Source of the DNA: Armigeres subalbatus
Lineage: Eukaryota; Arthropoda; Insecta; Diptera; Culicidae
Assembly (NCBI RefSeq): GCF_024139115.2
Contig: NC_085140.1
Span: forward strand, 230,013,871-230,077,870
Length of the DNA stretch: 64,000 nt
Direction of reading: 5' to 3'
Shown: piece by piece, positions 41,509 through 53,321 of the stretch
How the letters are laid out: every line of letters begins with the position of its first letter
Numbering within the stretch: the stretch's first letter is position 1
Notes under the pieces: model-generated
What the model saw: only the letters and a program-made list of their open reading frames with translations
Told to the model about the DNA's origin: nothing
Database searches by the model: none
Position numbers and translations under genes: made by a program

Positions 41509-43098
41509 AATAATGCAAAATAAGTGCAGATTTCTCTCTAAAGCAGTAGTAGCCGATTGCCGTGACAATCAAATCTGCTCCTTTGTAACAATCACCAAAA
41601 AAAAGGGTGATCTTTGACATGTTCGACATTGCGATTTCTCTGCAGTAGACTTGTGTCATACTGCCGTGTCAAAAAGCGCAGTGAGACATATTTGATTACC
41701 GTTAGTGAAGTTGTGATTATGATGGTCATGGCTTGCAGCTCTTAGTGATAGATACGCCCCATAGCGGACTTACACGTCGAGCTCAACCATCAGGTAGCAA
41801 TGGGAGCCATTTAATTGAGAATTCGCCGATCTGAATTAAGGATTAGCTAAGAAAACTTGAAGAATTTCTGCGTCTTTTTAATCAAAATCAGATTATTTTA
41901 ACCTTTCCGTATCTGACGTCTGTTTTCAAGGGCCTTATAAAAGTAAAAACCTCATTTCTTGACTGATTCCTTGGGAACTATTTTGCATTCGATCCGAGAT
42001 TTCCAATTTTCGATTCATACTGGTTCCATCCACAGTATACGGTTCCAGAATTAAACCAGATTCTGTTGAGGTCAGCTGTCCCCGGAAAAGTGGCCATTTT
42101 AAGCCAAAACAGGACATTTCAAACTTCATGATTTTACAGAGCGGTTAAAGAAAAAAAAATTGACTGAAATAAAAACTCCCCCTAAGTAAATAGAAACTTT
42201 ATAATAAAGGCAATAAAGAAATCAAGGTAGAAACAAAAAATAAATTATTTTGCATTAAGAAACCAAAATCTTCCATTGACAAAAATATAACATTTCCAAA
42301 GAACCAACATAAGCAATACACTCAATTTTCCTCAAAATACATTTTTATGAACAAATATGAAAGCTTTCCACCAAAAAAAGTATCGATTGCTGAGCATTTG
42401 TTCTATAAATATCAATCCAAATATCATTACCATTATTCCATTGTAGAATCATGAAGTATGAGTTATCCCACGAGCTATTGTGACTCTATTTAGGAAATGG
42501 AAATTGCGTAAGTCAGCTGAATTCTGGCCGTAATGAGTTTGAGTGGCCCAGGAACCCTAAAAATATCATTCTCATCATTGTATTGTGAAAAATTACCTTT
42601 GAGGCGTCACACGACATATTTTGATTCAATTCAGAAAATGGCGCTTCTGTAGGTCCTCCGGACTGTGACCGATGTGACCGGAAAGAATTAGTTTGTAAAA
42701 TTATGAATTTTTAGGTGTCATATGACCTGTTCTGAACAAAATTTGTAAACGACCGATTATTCCGTAGGCAACTCACCCCAACAAAATCTGGAATGATTCT
42801 GCAACCATATCGTGGATTTACTCGAATCCAGTCAGGATCAAAAATTGGAATCAAATCGAATGCAATAGAAGATGAATGCAACAATCACTAGGAATTAAAA
42901 CTGTATTCGTGAATATCGGCTTGTCTAATTCTTTCGGCCGACTCTGTTTTCACTAGTAGATGAGGGAAAAATGGAAGTGATGCAAAAAAGCTGTGTCTGT
43001 CTGCGTCATAGATCCAAAGCTGAGTTAGCCGTATGCCGCCAGACAGCACAGAAAGAAACCCAGAACAAGCTGCAGGAAAAATGTATAACATCACTTAC
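41509..43098. other. Intron, with diverged tandem repeat near 42420-42830
   Basis: No gene recognised. Degenerate repeats share TCATATGACCTGTTCTGAAC / TCACACGACATATTTTGATTC and AGAAAATGGCGCTTC / GGAAATGGAAATTGCG, a low-copy family also seen near 23.0-23.4 kb. Confidence 0.45.
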
Positions 43099-43233
43099 CA
43101 CAACTAGGTTCCACATTTTCGCTGCTTCGGCAACTGTCGTACACACCGTGCTGCAGCCCGCCAGGAGCATCAACTTCTGGGGTGCATTGTACAGCAGATT
43201 GTACATAACACTAGCCCCGAGTCCGGGCTCACA
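43099..43233 (-). CDS. GABA-B-R1: GABA-B receptor subunit 1, internal exon (first in window)
   Basis: 135-bp exon of exactly 45 codons (phase 0 at both ends): CEPGLGASVMYNLLYNAPQK, LMLLAGCSTVCTTVAEAAK, MWNLVV. Acceptor TTTGCAG and donor GTAAGTG are canonical. It encodes the first half of lobe I of the Venus-flytrap domain. The GCSTVCTTVAEAAKMWN block is a hallmark of GABA-B subunit 1; its first serine aligns with a GABA-contacting serine in the mammalian subunit (family knowledge). The following exon lies 12.9 kb away (30024-30194), an intron filled by the satellite, BEL and PLE. Upstream exons are not in the window. Confidence 0.95.
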
Positions 43234-44329
43234 CTGCAAATAGAGAAAACAGGAACAGGTTAGTAAGATTTCGATCCGTGGAGTTCAGTCACAACTGGTG
43301 AACACGGCTCTGAAGTTAAATGATCATAGGTTTTTTTTTGCTGCAACGAGAGTAATTTCACGCCTCACAGAGCACGATGCTCGGTCAGATTTTTTCACTT
43401 ATTCAAGTTAATTACAAGTGTACTAAAGTGTAAATTTTCCACAGTTTGCTGAGTGCTCGGTCCCAGAAGAATTTCCGGGGAGCACCTGCACTTTTTTTTC
43501 GGTGTAATGGACATTTACAACATGAGGGCAGGGAGCAAGGCATGAGCATAAAAACGACTAATGAAAACCCTTTTAAGCAATGTAATACTTGATCCGTAAA
43601 ATTGAAATACGCATTTTGTTGGGAGAGGTGATTTTTTTTGCACACAAAGCAGAACTATTGAAATTGAAAGTAAGGGGAGTTTGCGGAAACCGAAAAATCA
43701 CTGACGTAATAAGTATTTCGCCCTTCACAAATTAGCATTGATTTTTATCATGTCTTATAGTGTAGTTCGATTTTCTTCTACAAGTGTTGTGCAAAATACT
43801 ACAGCGTGCAAGTTTTATTATTAAGGCAAAATTCAATAACTAATAGCGAAACAAATGCTCGTTGTTAATACAACGCGTTTTTACTAATGAAAACCTGAAA
43901 AATCCGGATTACTTAAACCATGATTCATGTAAAATCCACTTCAAAACAAACGACAAGTTTGATGCTTTGCGAACAAATCTGAAAAATCATATGTTTCAAT
44001 GTGTACAGATTTGTTTATATTTTTACTCTTGGTTTTTAAATAGAATGTGTACTGATGAATTCTGATTATTTCTGACTATTATGTAATTATCTTTACAAAT
44101 CTGCTGAAGAGGCCGAACAACAGGTCTGAGGTGGGCCAGGCCCCTTATTTTTGCCATTGTGTGAGACGGAGAAAATTTTCTCTATCAAATGGCACAAGAG
44201 CTATTACTGCCTACCGAGACGTAAGTAATAGGTATTTTGGCTTTTCAGGAATTTATATCGGAGATAGTTGCCTTCTGCATACCAATGAAAATATAAATGT
44301 GAGGAAGAAAATCAACTACAAGAGGATTA
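43234..44329. other. Intron upstream of the first visible GABA-B-R1 exon
   Basis: AT-rich, only short frames. The minus-strand acceptor TTCTCTATTTGCAG ends at 43234. No further receptor exon was found up to 64 kb. Confidence 0.55.
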
Positions 44330-44471
44330 GGGGCCGTACGTAAGGGGAATACGTCATTTTCATAGGCTCCATATAAATTAAGAAATAATTGATATGACGA
44401 AAATCTTATATGAGGGAGGGGGAGTCGAAGAAACCAGAAAAATTTTTTACGTAATTAGTGTACGACCCCTT
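44330..44471. mobile_element. PIF/Harbinger-like MITE
   Basis: About 142 bp with ends GGGGCCGTACGTAA and complement GGGGTCGTACACTAAT, flanked by TTA on both sides, the usual PIF/Harbinger duplication. Internal GAGGGAGGGGGAGTCGAAG is shared with the copy at 8092-8240. Confidence 0.7.
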
Positions 44472-45675
44472 AGTGGATGGGGAAAAATAGTGACTGCTAT
44501 CTGCTTCTCTCTGGGAGCTCATTCGAATGTAGCATTGAAATTGTTCTCGCCATCCACGAATGTTACACACAAAATATGCATTCCCTTACCTTTGTATGTA
44601 TTCTCAAAGAGCTCATACTGTGTATGAGTAAGATAAAACTGGACAAGCCGTTTTTGAATATTGGCCAACTTTTTAAATAATTATCCTCAAATGATTTTCT
44701 CATATCAAATTTAAAAAATCGAGCTTTATGTGTAATTGATACTTCATAACTTAACTTGACATGTAATACCTATTTCCTATTTTATGTGATGTGTATGATA
44801 CTACCTTATTGATTTATTGAAACGGTAAATGCACATTGCTCATGATTGCTATATATGATAATGTAATCGTTATTTGCCGCTTTTAAACTTAAATACTCAC
44901 ACTTGAACAAAGCGCATGAGGGGGAAATTAAATCAACTTCCACATCAAAAGATATAATCCGATTCGGGGAATGGTTGCAATGACGGCAGAGCAGGCAAGA
45001 CGAAACCCAAAAATTCATTAAACTTGCAACACAAAACTCGAGCACTTATAGTAGCTTTACGTACAGTTTGTACACATAGAGCCCTTGTGCTTCGAATTAC
45101 GTGCATAATCCCAAAAGTGTAATGACGACGCAATTCGTGGCAGCATCAGTACCATCAGTCAGTAGTTAGTGCCCATAATCATCGTCATCATCATCACTGT
45201 CATCGTTGGTTAACCGCCATCAAAGCGAGAATCAGCCACGGCATACTCGGGAGTGAGTTTTACAATCAATTAGTTTTTCATTTAATTTTATCCTTCCCAC
45301 CACACGTTGTCTGTGTTTGTGCATTTCCGGAAATTTCGAAGGATTATGAAGCTGCTTCCGTTTATTTTTTCCTCTTTTTGCCCACGCCGCGGCGTTTCAA
45401 ATAAATCGATGATCAATTGCAAAAATCCAATTGTCCTGATGGTTGCCCATGGCCAAGTAAAATGTTGTGAAATCAAACATGAAAGGAGTTCTTTCTCTGT
45501 TGATGAATTAGTTTTTGGGTTTCGGGGGTTGAAACATATGAACGTTTAAAACCATTATGGAAAATACACTACACTACTATTTCGAATTGAATATGGAGCA
45601 TGGAGAATGGAGACGCATGGTACAAAACATCCAAATGATTTTTTTTTCGGTTTTTCATATAGGGTAAAACGACGC
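44472..45675. other. Intronic sequence without recognised gene
   Basis: Short frames only. A run of ATCATCGTCATCATCATCA lies near 45177-45200. The stretch ends at the gypsy-element target duplication GTAT (45676-45679). Confidence 0.45.
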
Positions 45676-45679
45676 GTAT

Positions 45680-46307
45680 TGAACCATGCTTTGCCGTGAA
45701 AAGCTTGGTTTCACAATTAATAAAACTTTGACTACGCAAGGCGGAGCGAATCTTAACAGCGGAACTAATCTTCCCTAGTGGTGATCGGAACCCGGGCCAA
45801 TGCACTAGTACCTAAAGGATTTCGGTATGTGGTATCCACAAGAGAGCACATTGAAACCTTGGAGGTTGGTAAAAGATTGTCTGTATTTCGGTTCTCATTT
45901 GGTATTTATAGGCAAAAGTAAATTTGGGTTTACAAAACATCTTTTCTTAACATTAATGTAAAGTATGGAAAGACTGAGGCGCCTGGGGAAGTGTTGATAA
46001 ACATAATTAATATCGACTCAGAATGCTGTAGCTGTAACGCGTCCATTATGTTTATTGTTTTGTTATTTGACGCTCCGCTTGCTACGCTCCTCCGGTGATG
46101 CGAGGCTCGTCCAACGCATCGATACTTGAAATAAGAACTCAGCAAAACATATATGCGGTGTGGTGCATTCTTGTATTCACTTTGGGTTTGCGGTGCTGGT
46201 TTCCATTTGTCGATCATGCTGTGGCATAGTAACGAATCACGTGAGGTGTAGAGTTTCTGTTGTGTTTTTGGTTTGAAATTTATTGAGGTGGCGAGAGGTA
46301 TGGTACA
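45680..46307 (-). repeat. 3' LTR of the gypsy-type element
   Basis: 628 bp, TG...CA termini (TGAACCATGC ... GGTATGGTACA on the plus strand). About 99% identical to the LTR at 51809 after removal of its insertion. Confidence 0.93.
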
Positions 46308-46320
46308 CCTTCCCCTTTTT
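46308..46320 (-). other. Polypurine tract of the gypsy-type element
   Basis: Minus strand AAAAAGGGGAAGG directly before the TGTACC start of the 3' LTR; it fixes the element's orientation and would prime plus-strand DNA synthesis. Confidence 0.8.
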
Positions 46321-46551
46321 ATTGAATGATGTAGTGAAACGTAGTGAAATGAAATCATTCATTAAATTAAACCTATCCCAGACGTCTCTAACAATTTTGC
46401 TTCTTCTTTTTGTTTCATTTGAATTGCTTACTTCTACACTGAAAAAAAATCATTGACCTCTTTGGTTTTGTTTATTATTTTTTGAATTTCCTCTTTTTTT
46501 TGCAAAGCAGTGTCAATTTCTCTTATAATATATTTCACTTTTAAATTCTAA

Positions 46552-47000
46552 TTATTCTATTTTTATGTACAGTGGAAACTTTTCTTGTGCTGATTTCTTC
46601 CAGTTTACATTTTGTCCATATACTTCTTGCACTCTAAATGGTCCGATATAATGTGAATCTAATTTTTTTCTGTTTTCGTTTGTTAAGTAGACTAAATTTC
46701 CAATCGTTAAATTAATCGGATTTGTATTTTTATTAAAATATTCTAGTCTTTTTTGCTTTTCTTTCATCAGATTTTCTCTAGCTATTGCATTTCTAGCTAT
46801 AGCTATCTCTAGCTATTGCATTTTTTAACAATATATTTTTTCTGTTGCCAGTAAGCTGTATGACTTAAATTGATATCTAAATTATTTGTTTTTTGAATTA
46901 GTTCTCTTGATTTTTTTCTTTATGAATTATAAAAAACTTTTTTCATAAATTATTATGGCAGTATTATTAGGAAGAGGGAAGCCGATTTTGTTTTTGTTTT
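46552..47000 (-). pseudogene. Integrase C-terminal remnant of the gypsy-type element
   Basis: The frame 46552-46767 encodes KRLEYFNKNTNPINLTIGNL, VYLTNENRKKLDSHYIGPFR, VQEVYGQNVNWKKSAQEKFP. This is the pol C-terminus after the integrase core (the GxLVYL...K....Y.GPF.V pattern of gypsy integrases). Upstream, only broken pieces remain, and a TAGCTATAGCTATCTCTAGC repeat at 46778-46815 interrupts the frame. It supports assignment to Ty3/gypsy but is not functional. Confidence 0.75.
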
Positions 47001-48137
47001 TTATCAATGTATGAAGAAATGATGTCATTGCTAGCTGCTTTGTGTTTCCTTAATTTTTGAAGTAAAGTATTTTTTTTTTATTTATTGGATGTAGTTAAAA
47101 AACATCATCATCGTCATCTGGAAAGTGTTTAGTGTATATGGAGAAAGCTATTAATTGTTTGGAATCAACGTCAATTCTAATATTTATATTAGTAGTAATT
47201 TGGATTCTATTGAATTATATATAAGTCTGAATTAAGATTAGAGAAATGCTTTTTCATTTGTAACTGCTTCGTACACATGAAGTTGATCAGGCTTCCGTGT
47301 TTGAACGTTCAATGATTAACATTCTCTTGTTTTTAAAGAATTGAGATAGTAGTTAAATATGTTTGTATCAAAATTTATTTTTGTTTCTTCTATACAATTC
47401 AAAACGTCTTAAGAAATGTACAATAGAAAATATGATTTGGCTAATATATTAAATAAGGACAAATGTGTCCATTTCCTAATATCTATGACGTCCTTCTGCT
47501 CTTCATTGAGGCAGGCATCCGGATAGTAAAAAAACTAGCGTGCGCAGAGTAATCTGGTCGCTTTTCATATAAATGTAGCTTACAAGCACTATGGCTTGGT
47601 CATAGTTACATCTTCCGGGCATCCGGTATCTTTTTTGATCCGGGCATCTGGGGCAATATTTAATATTCATCAATAAATATATACTTGGGTGCAGGCCTGC
47701 AAACCCTTTTTTCTACTACTTTTAAGCACCCAGGCATTCCTTGCTATGGATTTTAAGCCTTTTCGCATAGCTAAGGAGAATATAAATATTGTATTTACTA
47801 ATTCTAACAACCTTCTGGGGATTTTAGGCCTATTCGCCCAGGGGTTGTGTAATAAATAAAATGTATTGTTTTTCTCGAAATTCTGGGGATTATTCAAAAC
47901 AGTTGTTATAAATGATTTTTAAAGGTTTTAGTTTTTAAAAATGTTTAAAGTTTATTAAAAAAACATTTTTTCTTCGACTGAACTACGTTTTGTGAAGAGA
48001 TTTTAGGATAAGAATTAAATGTATTGTTAGTATACTAATTTTAACGACAAAGCAAAATTTAATAAAACTTTTTTTTGTATATGTTTTGTTGAGTTGAAAT
48101 TGATTCAAAAAGGGTAATTTATTAGTGTTGAAAGTTT

Positions 48138-48160
48138 TATTATTATTATTATTATTATTT
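48138..48160. repeat. (ATT)n microsatellite in the gypsy interior
   Basis: About eight TAT/ATT repeats within the AT-rich interior; the minus-strand poly-Asn frame across it is spurious. Confidence 0.75.
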
Positions 48161-50921
48161 TCATTATTCATTATTTAAAAGTTTTATTTTTGTGATAAAT
48201 TATAACAGTTTTGTTCTAGTTTTTAAAATGTTTATTTTGCTTTTGTTTATGATATCATCATAATATAATTGTGTTGAATTTTTTTTTTATTAATTTCAGA
48301 AATATTTGGAAAAGTTATTGTGTTGCCAATTTTCATTTTGAAATTTCTAAAATTTATTAAATCTTAATATTCATATATTGTATTATATTTTATTATATTT
48401 TATTATTTATATCATGTGTTTGTTTTAGATATATTTTATTTAAAATATCTAACACGGTAAAAGAATTTTAACGTTTTTGCATCGTAGTATGCAGTAATGT
48501 AAAGTTGAAAATTCAAAATGAAAGTACTGTGAGCTTACACATTTTTTTTTGATAAATTATAGTCTGACAGGGAAATAATTTTCCGTTTATAGGTTTTGTA
48601 ACATTGAAAAAAAGGAAACAAAAATAACAGATAGAAATTGGTTAGGAAATTTATAATAATTTCCGGGATACATTTATAATGATTGTCAAAGATTGTAATT
48701 TATTGATTGTTTTTTATGTTTACAAGCCAGATAATATTAATCATGGCCTTTTGATTTTTATTATTTTAAATAAAGTGCTGTGCAAATACGACTTCAATTC
48801 ATATTGTACTTTATGTATACGGTATATAGTAGGATAATGAAAAAAGGAAAGGATTTGATTAGGTTAAACTTAGTAAATAAAAAAAAAATTTTAAATGAAA
48901 ATGATGAATTCCTGATTATTCTTGACACTTTTGAACCAAAAAAAAAATTGAAATGTTTTTCAATCAGTATTCCAGTATACCCTTCATCGCAGTGTATATA
49001 AATAGGAGAGCCTTAAGAGTTTACTCATAAAATTTGACTGAGTTCAAGAAAAATGTCAGCTTGAAGCAATAAACTGAACGTATTGTTAAATTTGTATAAA
49101 GTTTTGGTTGAAAAGAAGAATAGAATATTCAGATTGAGTGGGAGTAAATGAAAATTAAAAGTTTCTAATTATGCGACTCAACAAAAAAAAAAATAAACGT
49201 GAAACTTAAATGCATAGTTCATTCAAATGATAAATTTTAATGTATAAAAAATTAGATAGGCACCATTGGTTTTAAAAGGTAACATAATGCAAAAGTGAAA
49301 ATTAAAATTAGTGGTTTGATGGGTTTACACACTTTGAAAACAAATAAAAATGTAGAATAAGAAAATATTTACATACATTTTTTTGGCTTATAGGTGAGTT
49401 TTATAATATTGTAGCATAAATCGGTCATTATTTTAAAATACGTACTCAAAAATGATTGCAAATAATTGAAATTATTTTTTTAAGGACAAATTTCCATCGT
49501 ATGATAAACGTTGTATGCTTGATATTATTAGGAATTTAGCTAATAGAATTTGTCATGACTTTATTTATAAATAATCTAGTAACAAATAAAATAGATTCAA
49601 CTAAATTGTAAACAAAAAAATCTTTTTTTTTCTAACGTAAAATTAAAATTTAATAGTATTTTTGAAATTGTCAAATTTGCAGCAGTAGAAAAGTGTAAAT
49701 GTGTCTTTAACTCAAAAGTGTAGTTTAGGATTAGTGCGCTTAATTGCAGAAAAGTAGATAAATTTATGAAAACTTTGAACAAAAGAAAATAAAGATATTT
49801 GTTTAAAATTGTAAGTAAATTTTGTAGTTACATTGGGATTCTTTTCTGACAAGTTTGATTGATTTTGTTTAATAAAAATCTATACTTTTTTTTTGTTGAT
49901 TTGAATAATTTCGTTATTTCAATTCTTCAATAATATGTTCAAAAATAATATTTTAAATAGCAATATATATATATAATAATAAGATACAAATTATTCACAG
50001 AGATCTTCAAACTTATTAGTCTTTTGCTGTTAAATTTAATTATTACGTGCATTTGTGGCAAGAACCCTAATAATTTATATAAATAAATAATAAAACTCAA
50101 TAAGCGGCTTGCCAAACGTCACCGACGCTCGAGTAATTCTACTGTACTTTTGTATTGCGCAATTCAGTTACATTTTTTAAATCGATTTCAACATACATAA
50201 TATTTCACGATTTCTTCGACTTCGCTGCTTTACGATTTCTTGGATTAAAACAATTATTTTTATATACTAAATATTGGATTCACCGTGTTTCTTTTTTTTA
50301 TAATTTCATTTAAACGCATAAAAAGATTTACTTCTTGGTAAAATGTAAAAACAAATCAATTTCGTTTTTCGTTGAAGTTTTATAAGTGGTTTTTAGTGTT
50401 ATTATCATTAATTGCTTTCTCATTCCTTGTTTTTTTTTATATTTTAAACGAACAAATATACGCGCGAACAAAACAATATCGCAGTTAAACAATTAGAACG
50501 AAAACTAAATACAAAACGTAAAGTTGTAATTTTGAATCATCAATAAAAATTTAAAATTAGAACTCATCTAAAGAAAAATGTCGCACGACAGTTGGAAGCT
50601 AGTACTAATCAACATATTATAATTTCCTTGTATTTTATACGTACATACAAACTTCAAGATGTTCATTTTACTCACTTTCTTGCAGAATTGAAAATTTAAT
50701 AAATTCCGCTATTACCTGGTTACTGCTGCATACTTGCTAAAGGTTTTCAGCGAATCCATCCGGGTCGTGTCTTTCGGCGGTTCGAAGTACGTTGAGATGT
50801 AGGTGCCTTATCCAGGTTATGGTGTTAGTTAGATGATTTTGCTGTGTGACAGCACAGCGACGCCGGCATCCGGAGCTAATGCCGATGTCTTTCTTTTTCG
50901 TTAAAGGCACCTTATTCTAGA

Positions 50922-51300
50922 ATCAGCGTAACTGGACCGGACGGACACCGCTTCACCTCTGCATTTTGAAAGCCATTTTGCCGTAGTTCGTCATAAATCA
51001 GGATCTCACTTCTTCTTCTTACTGGCATTACATCCCCACACTGGGACAGAGCCGCCTCGCAGCTTAGTGTTCATTAAGCACTTCCACAGTTATTAACTGC
51101 GAGGTTTCTAAGCCAAGTTACCATTTTTGCATTCGTATATCATGAGGCTAACACGATGATACTTTTATGCCCAGGAAAGTCGAGACAATTTCCAATCCGA
51201 GAATTGCCTAGACCGGCACCGGGAATCGAACCCAGCCACCCTCAGCATGGTCTTGCTTTGTAAGGATCTCACTAAACTCTTTAAAATCCATATTAGCCAT
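50922..51300 (-). pseudogene. Gag-like N-terminal frame of the gypsy-type element, split by a SINE
   Basis: Minus strand: MANMDFKEFSEI, then (after excising the SINE and one target duplication) LIYDELRQNGFQNAEVK, RCPSGPVTLILE and a stop at 50922. The join is exact in frame, showing that the SINE inserted into a formerly continuous coding segment. Position just inside the 5' LTR suggests gag; no capsid or zinc-knuckle motif is visible in what remains. Confidence 0.5.
51011..51262 (-). mobile_element. Feilai-like SINE, copy 5 (5'-truncated)
   Basis: Reverse-oriented copy with TTC tail, body and B box complement, ending at GGTCTTGCTTTGTA, so about 38 bp of the tRNA head are missing. Target duplication AGGATCTCACT flanks it (51000-51010, 51263-51273). 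5' truncation with an intact duplication indicates incomplete reverse transcription at insertion, not later deletion. Confidence 0.88.
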
Positions 51301-51790
51301 TGACATCACTAACTAATGCGAACACTGAACTCAACTTAGTCTCTTTTTTCTACGTTTATCACAACGCACTGCACATCATCTGCTGCAGCCGGCGGGACGA
51401 CGGACCCCGCCGGCTCACAGGTCTCTGCCACTTAATTGATTGCCGGATTCGGCCACTTTTTCACGTGTCGATTTGGATTCTTCAGAGCCCATTTTGCTTG
51501 TTCATAAAGATACACTTGTTAGGGCATTATTCACTGAGTTGCACTATTTGTTTCAGTCTCTACAGTAATCTTCGTAGCATAAAACGTTATGCCATCCATT
51601 TTGATGATTATATTACACACTCCCGTTTGTTCGAAAAAAAAATGCTTCTGTTCGATTATTCGCACCTTGCTTCTGCTTCGGCTTCTTGTAACGTTGCACT
51701 TAGTATCTGTTCCACACTATGTTCGCGATCGTTGCAAACTATTCAGTAACACGATCGTTGACTTTATCACTCCACCGATTTCGCGGTTCG

Positions 51791-51808
51791 AAAACAGTCC
51801 GGTCGCCA
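51791..51808 (-). other. Primer-binding site of the gypsy-type element
   Basis: Minus strand TGGCGACCGGACTG directly after the 5' LTR. TGGCGACCG complements a CGGTCGCCA 3' end as in some insect tRNA-Arg species; identity beyond nine bases is uncertain. Confidence 0.6.
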
Positions 51809-53321
51809 TGAACCATGCTTTGCCGTGAAAAGCTTGGTTCCACAATTAATAAAACTTTGACTACGCAAGGCGGAGCGAATCTTAACAGCGGAACTAATCT
51901 TCCCTAGTGGTGATCGGAACCCGGGCCAATGCACTAGTACCTAAAGGATTTCGGTATGTGGTATGCACAAGAGAGCACATTGAAACCTTGGAGGTTGGTA
52001 AAAGATTGTCTGTATTTCGGTTCTCATTTGGTATTTATAGGCAAAAGTAAATTTGGGTTTACAAAACATCTTTTCTTAACATTAATGTAAAGTATGGAAA
52101 GACTGAGGCGCCTGGGGAAGTGTTGACAAACATAATTAATATCGACTCAGAATGCTGTAGCTGTAACGCGTCCATTATGTTTATTGTTTTGTTATTTGAC
52201 GCTCCGCTTGCTACGCTCCTTCGGTGATGCGAGGCTCGTCCAACGCATCGATACTTGAAATAAGAACTCACACTCAGGAATCAGAAAAAACGGAAATAGT
52301 ATAAGTTTTAATCATTTTATTTATATATGACGATTAAACGAACGATAGTATAAAATATATACTATGAAGCATTAAAAATTATACTATGCATGAATATTGC
52401 CGAATTAGTTTTCATTAGTATTAAGGAGACCTGTCAGAAAAAAAATCACGTGAAGTTGTATTTTTTCCAGAGTTTGAATTTAATTTAAAGAAAATAAAAT
52501 TCCTGGGATATTTCCCAACATAAAATGTTTCGTAACAAGATTGCCATTATTCATCTTCACAAGCTGCGTTGTTGGAATCCAACTGTGAAGAAGTCGACGA
52601 CCTATTTTGATCAGGTTCGGGAGTTCTGCTCAGGGAAAGGTTGGTATGCCATGCACATATTAAATCACATGTAATTACTGAAATCAACCGAAATGTTCTA
52701 GGCAACGTAACGAGCATGGTGATTCATTCGACTACGGACTGGAACCCGAGCTGGAACCATTTCGAGACTGCCAGGAAGATGCAACAATCTCATCAAAAAA
52801 GATGATCCAACACTACTGCCTGTTCCGGCAATCCAATATTTATTGATGGTATAGATGGTATAGGATAAGATTATAATGTTTGTTTCGACAATTTTCCATT
52901 TTATGTTTTTTATAAAATAAAATTTTGTGATTAAACTTGGTCTACAAAATTATTAATAAACAAAATCCAAACATAAACAAAATTATCTGATGCAGAATCC
53001 ATCTAAACAATCTTTCCACAATATACTTTTTTCACATATACGAAAGTTATACTATTCTCGTTTTGTTGGCAGTTAAACTTAGCCGGGGTCAACCAGGCGA
53101 ATAGGCATTTAGTATGACTTCTAATCTATATAGTTTAAATTTATTTCAGAGTGCAGCAAAACATATATGCGGTGTGGTGCATTCTTGTATTCACTTTGGG
53201 TTTGCGGTGCTGGTTTCCATTTGTCGATCATGCTGTGGCATAGTAACGAATCACGTGAGGTGTAGAGTTTCTGTTGTGTTTTTGGTTTGAAATTTATTGA
53301 GGTGGCGACAGGTATGGTACA
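51809..53321 (-). repeat. 5' LTR of the gypsy-type element, interrupted by an 883-bp insertion
   Basis: Two parts, 51809-52270 and 53154-53321, together match the 3' LTR at about 99%. The promoter for the element would lie here and is split by the insertion. Confidence 0.92.
52271..53153. mobile_element. Insertion in the 5' LTR with short inverted ends; carries an HP1-like fragment
   Basis: 883 bp with imperfect inverted ends CACTCAGGAATCAGAAA / CACTCTGAAATAAATTT and a 2-bp CA duplication. Between about 52620 and 52840, plus strand, two frame pieces separated by a possible intron (GGAAAG-GTTGGTATG ... TTCTAG-GCAACG) read SFDYGLEPELEPF followed by an acidic tail. FDRGLEPE-like strings mark the junction to the chromo shadow domain of HP1 proteins, so a captured HP1-like fragment is possible. 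Stops precede it. Superfamily not identified. Confidence 0.55.

Larger units (their letters stand above)
45680..53321 (-). mobile_element. Gypsy-type LTR retrotransposon, young LTRs but decayed AT-rich interior
   Basis: Complete element on the minus strand with 4-bp target duplication GTAT (45676-45679, 53322-53325). The LTRs differ at only about 5 of 628 positions. A polypurine tract AAAAAGGGGAAGG precedes the 3' LTR, and TGGCGACCG, fitting a tRNA-Arg-type primer site, follows the 5' LTR. The 5.5-kb interior has only a gag-like start near the 5' LTR and an integrase-like tail near the 3' LTR; in between, 47-50.7 kb is strongly AT-rich with no minus-strand frame above about 75 codons. A SINE (51011-51262) and a MITE in the 5' LTR (52271-53153) are later insertions. 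Confidence 0.88.

Noticed and set aside
47000..50700. Possible gypsy pol frames in the AT-rich interior
   Set aside because: No minus-strand frame exceeds about 75 codons and no YxDD, RNase H or integrase HHCC/DDE block was found by eye.
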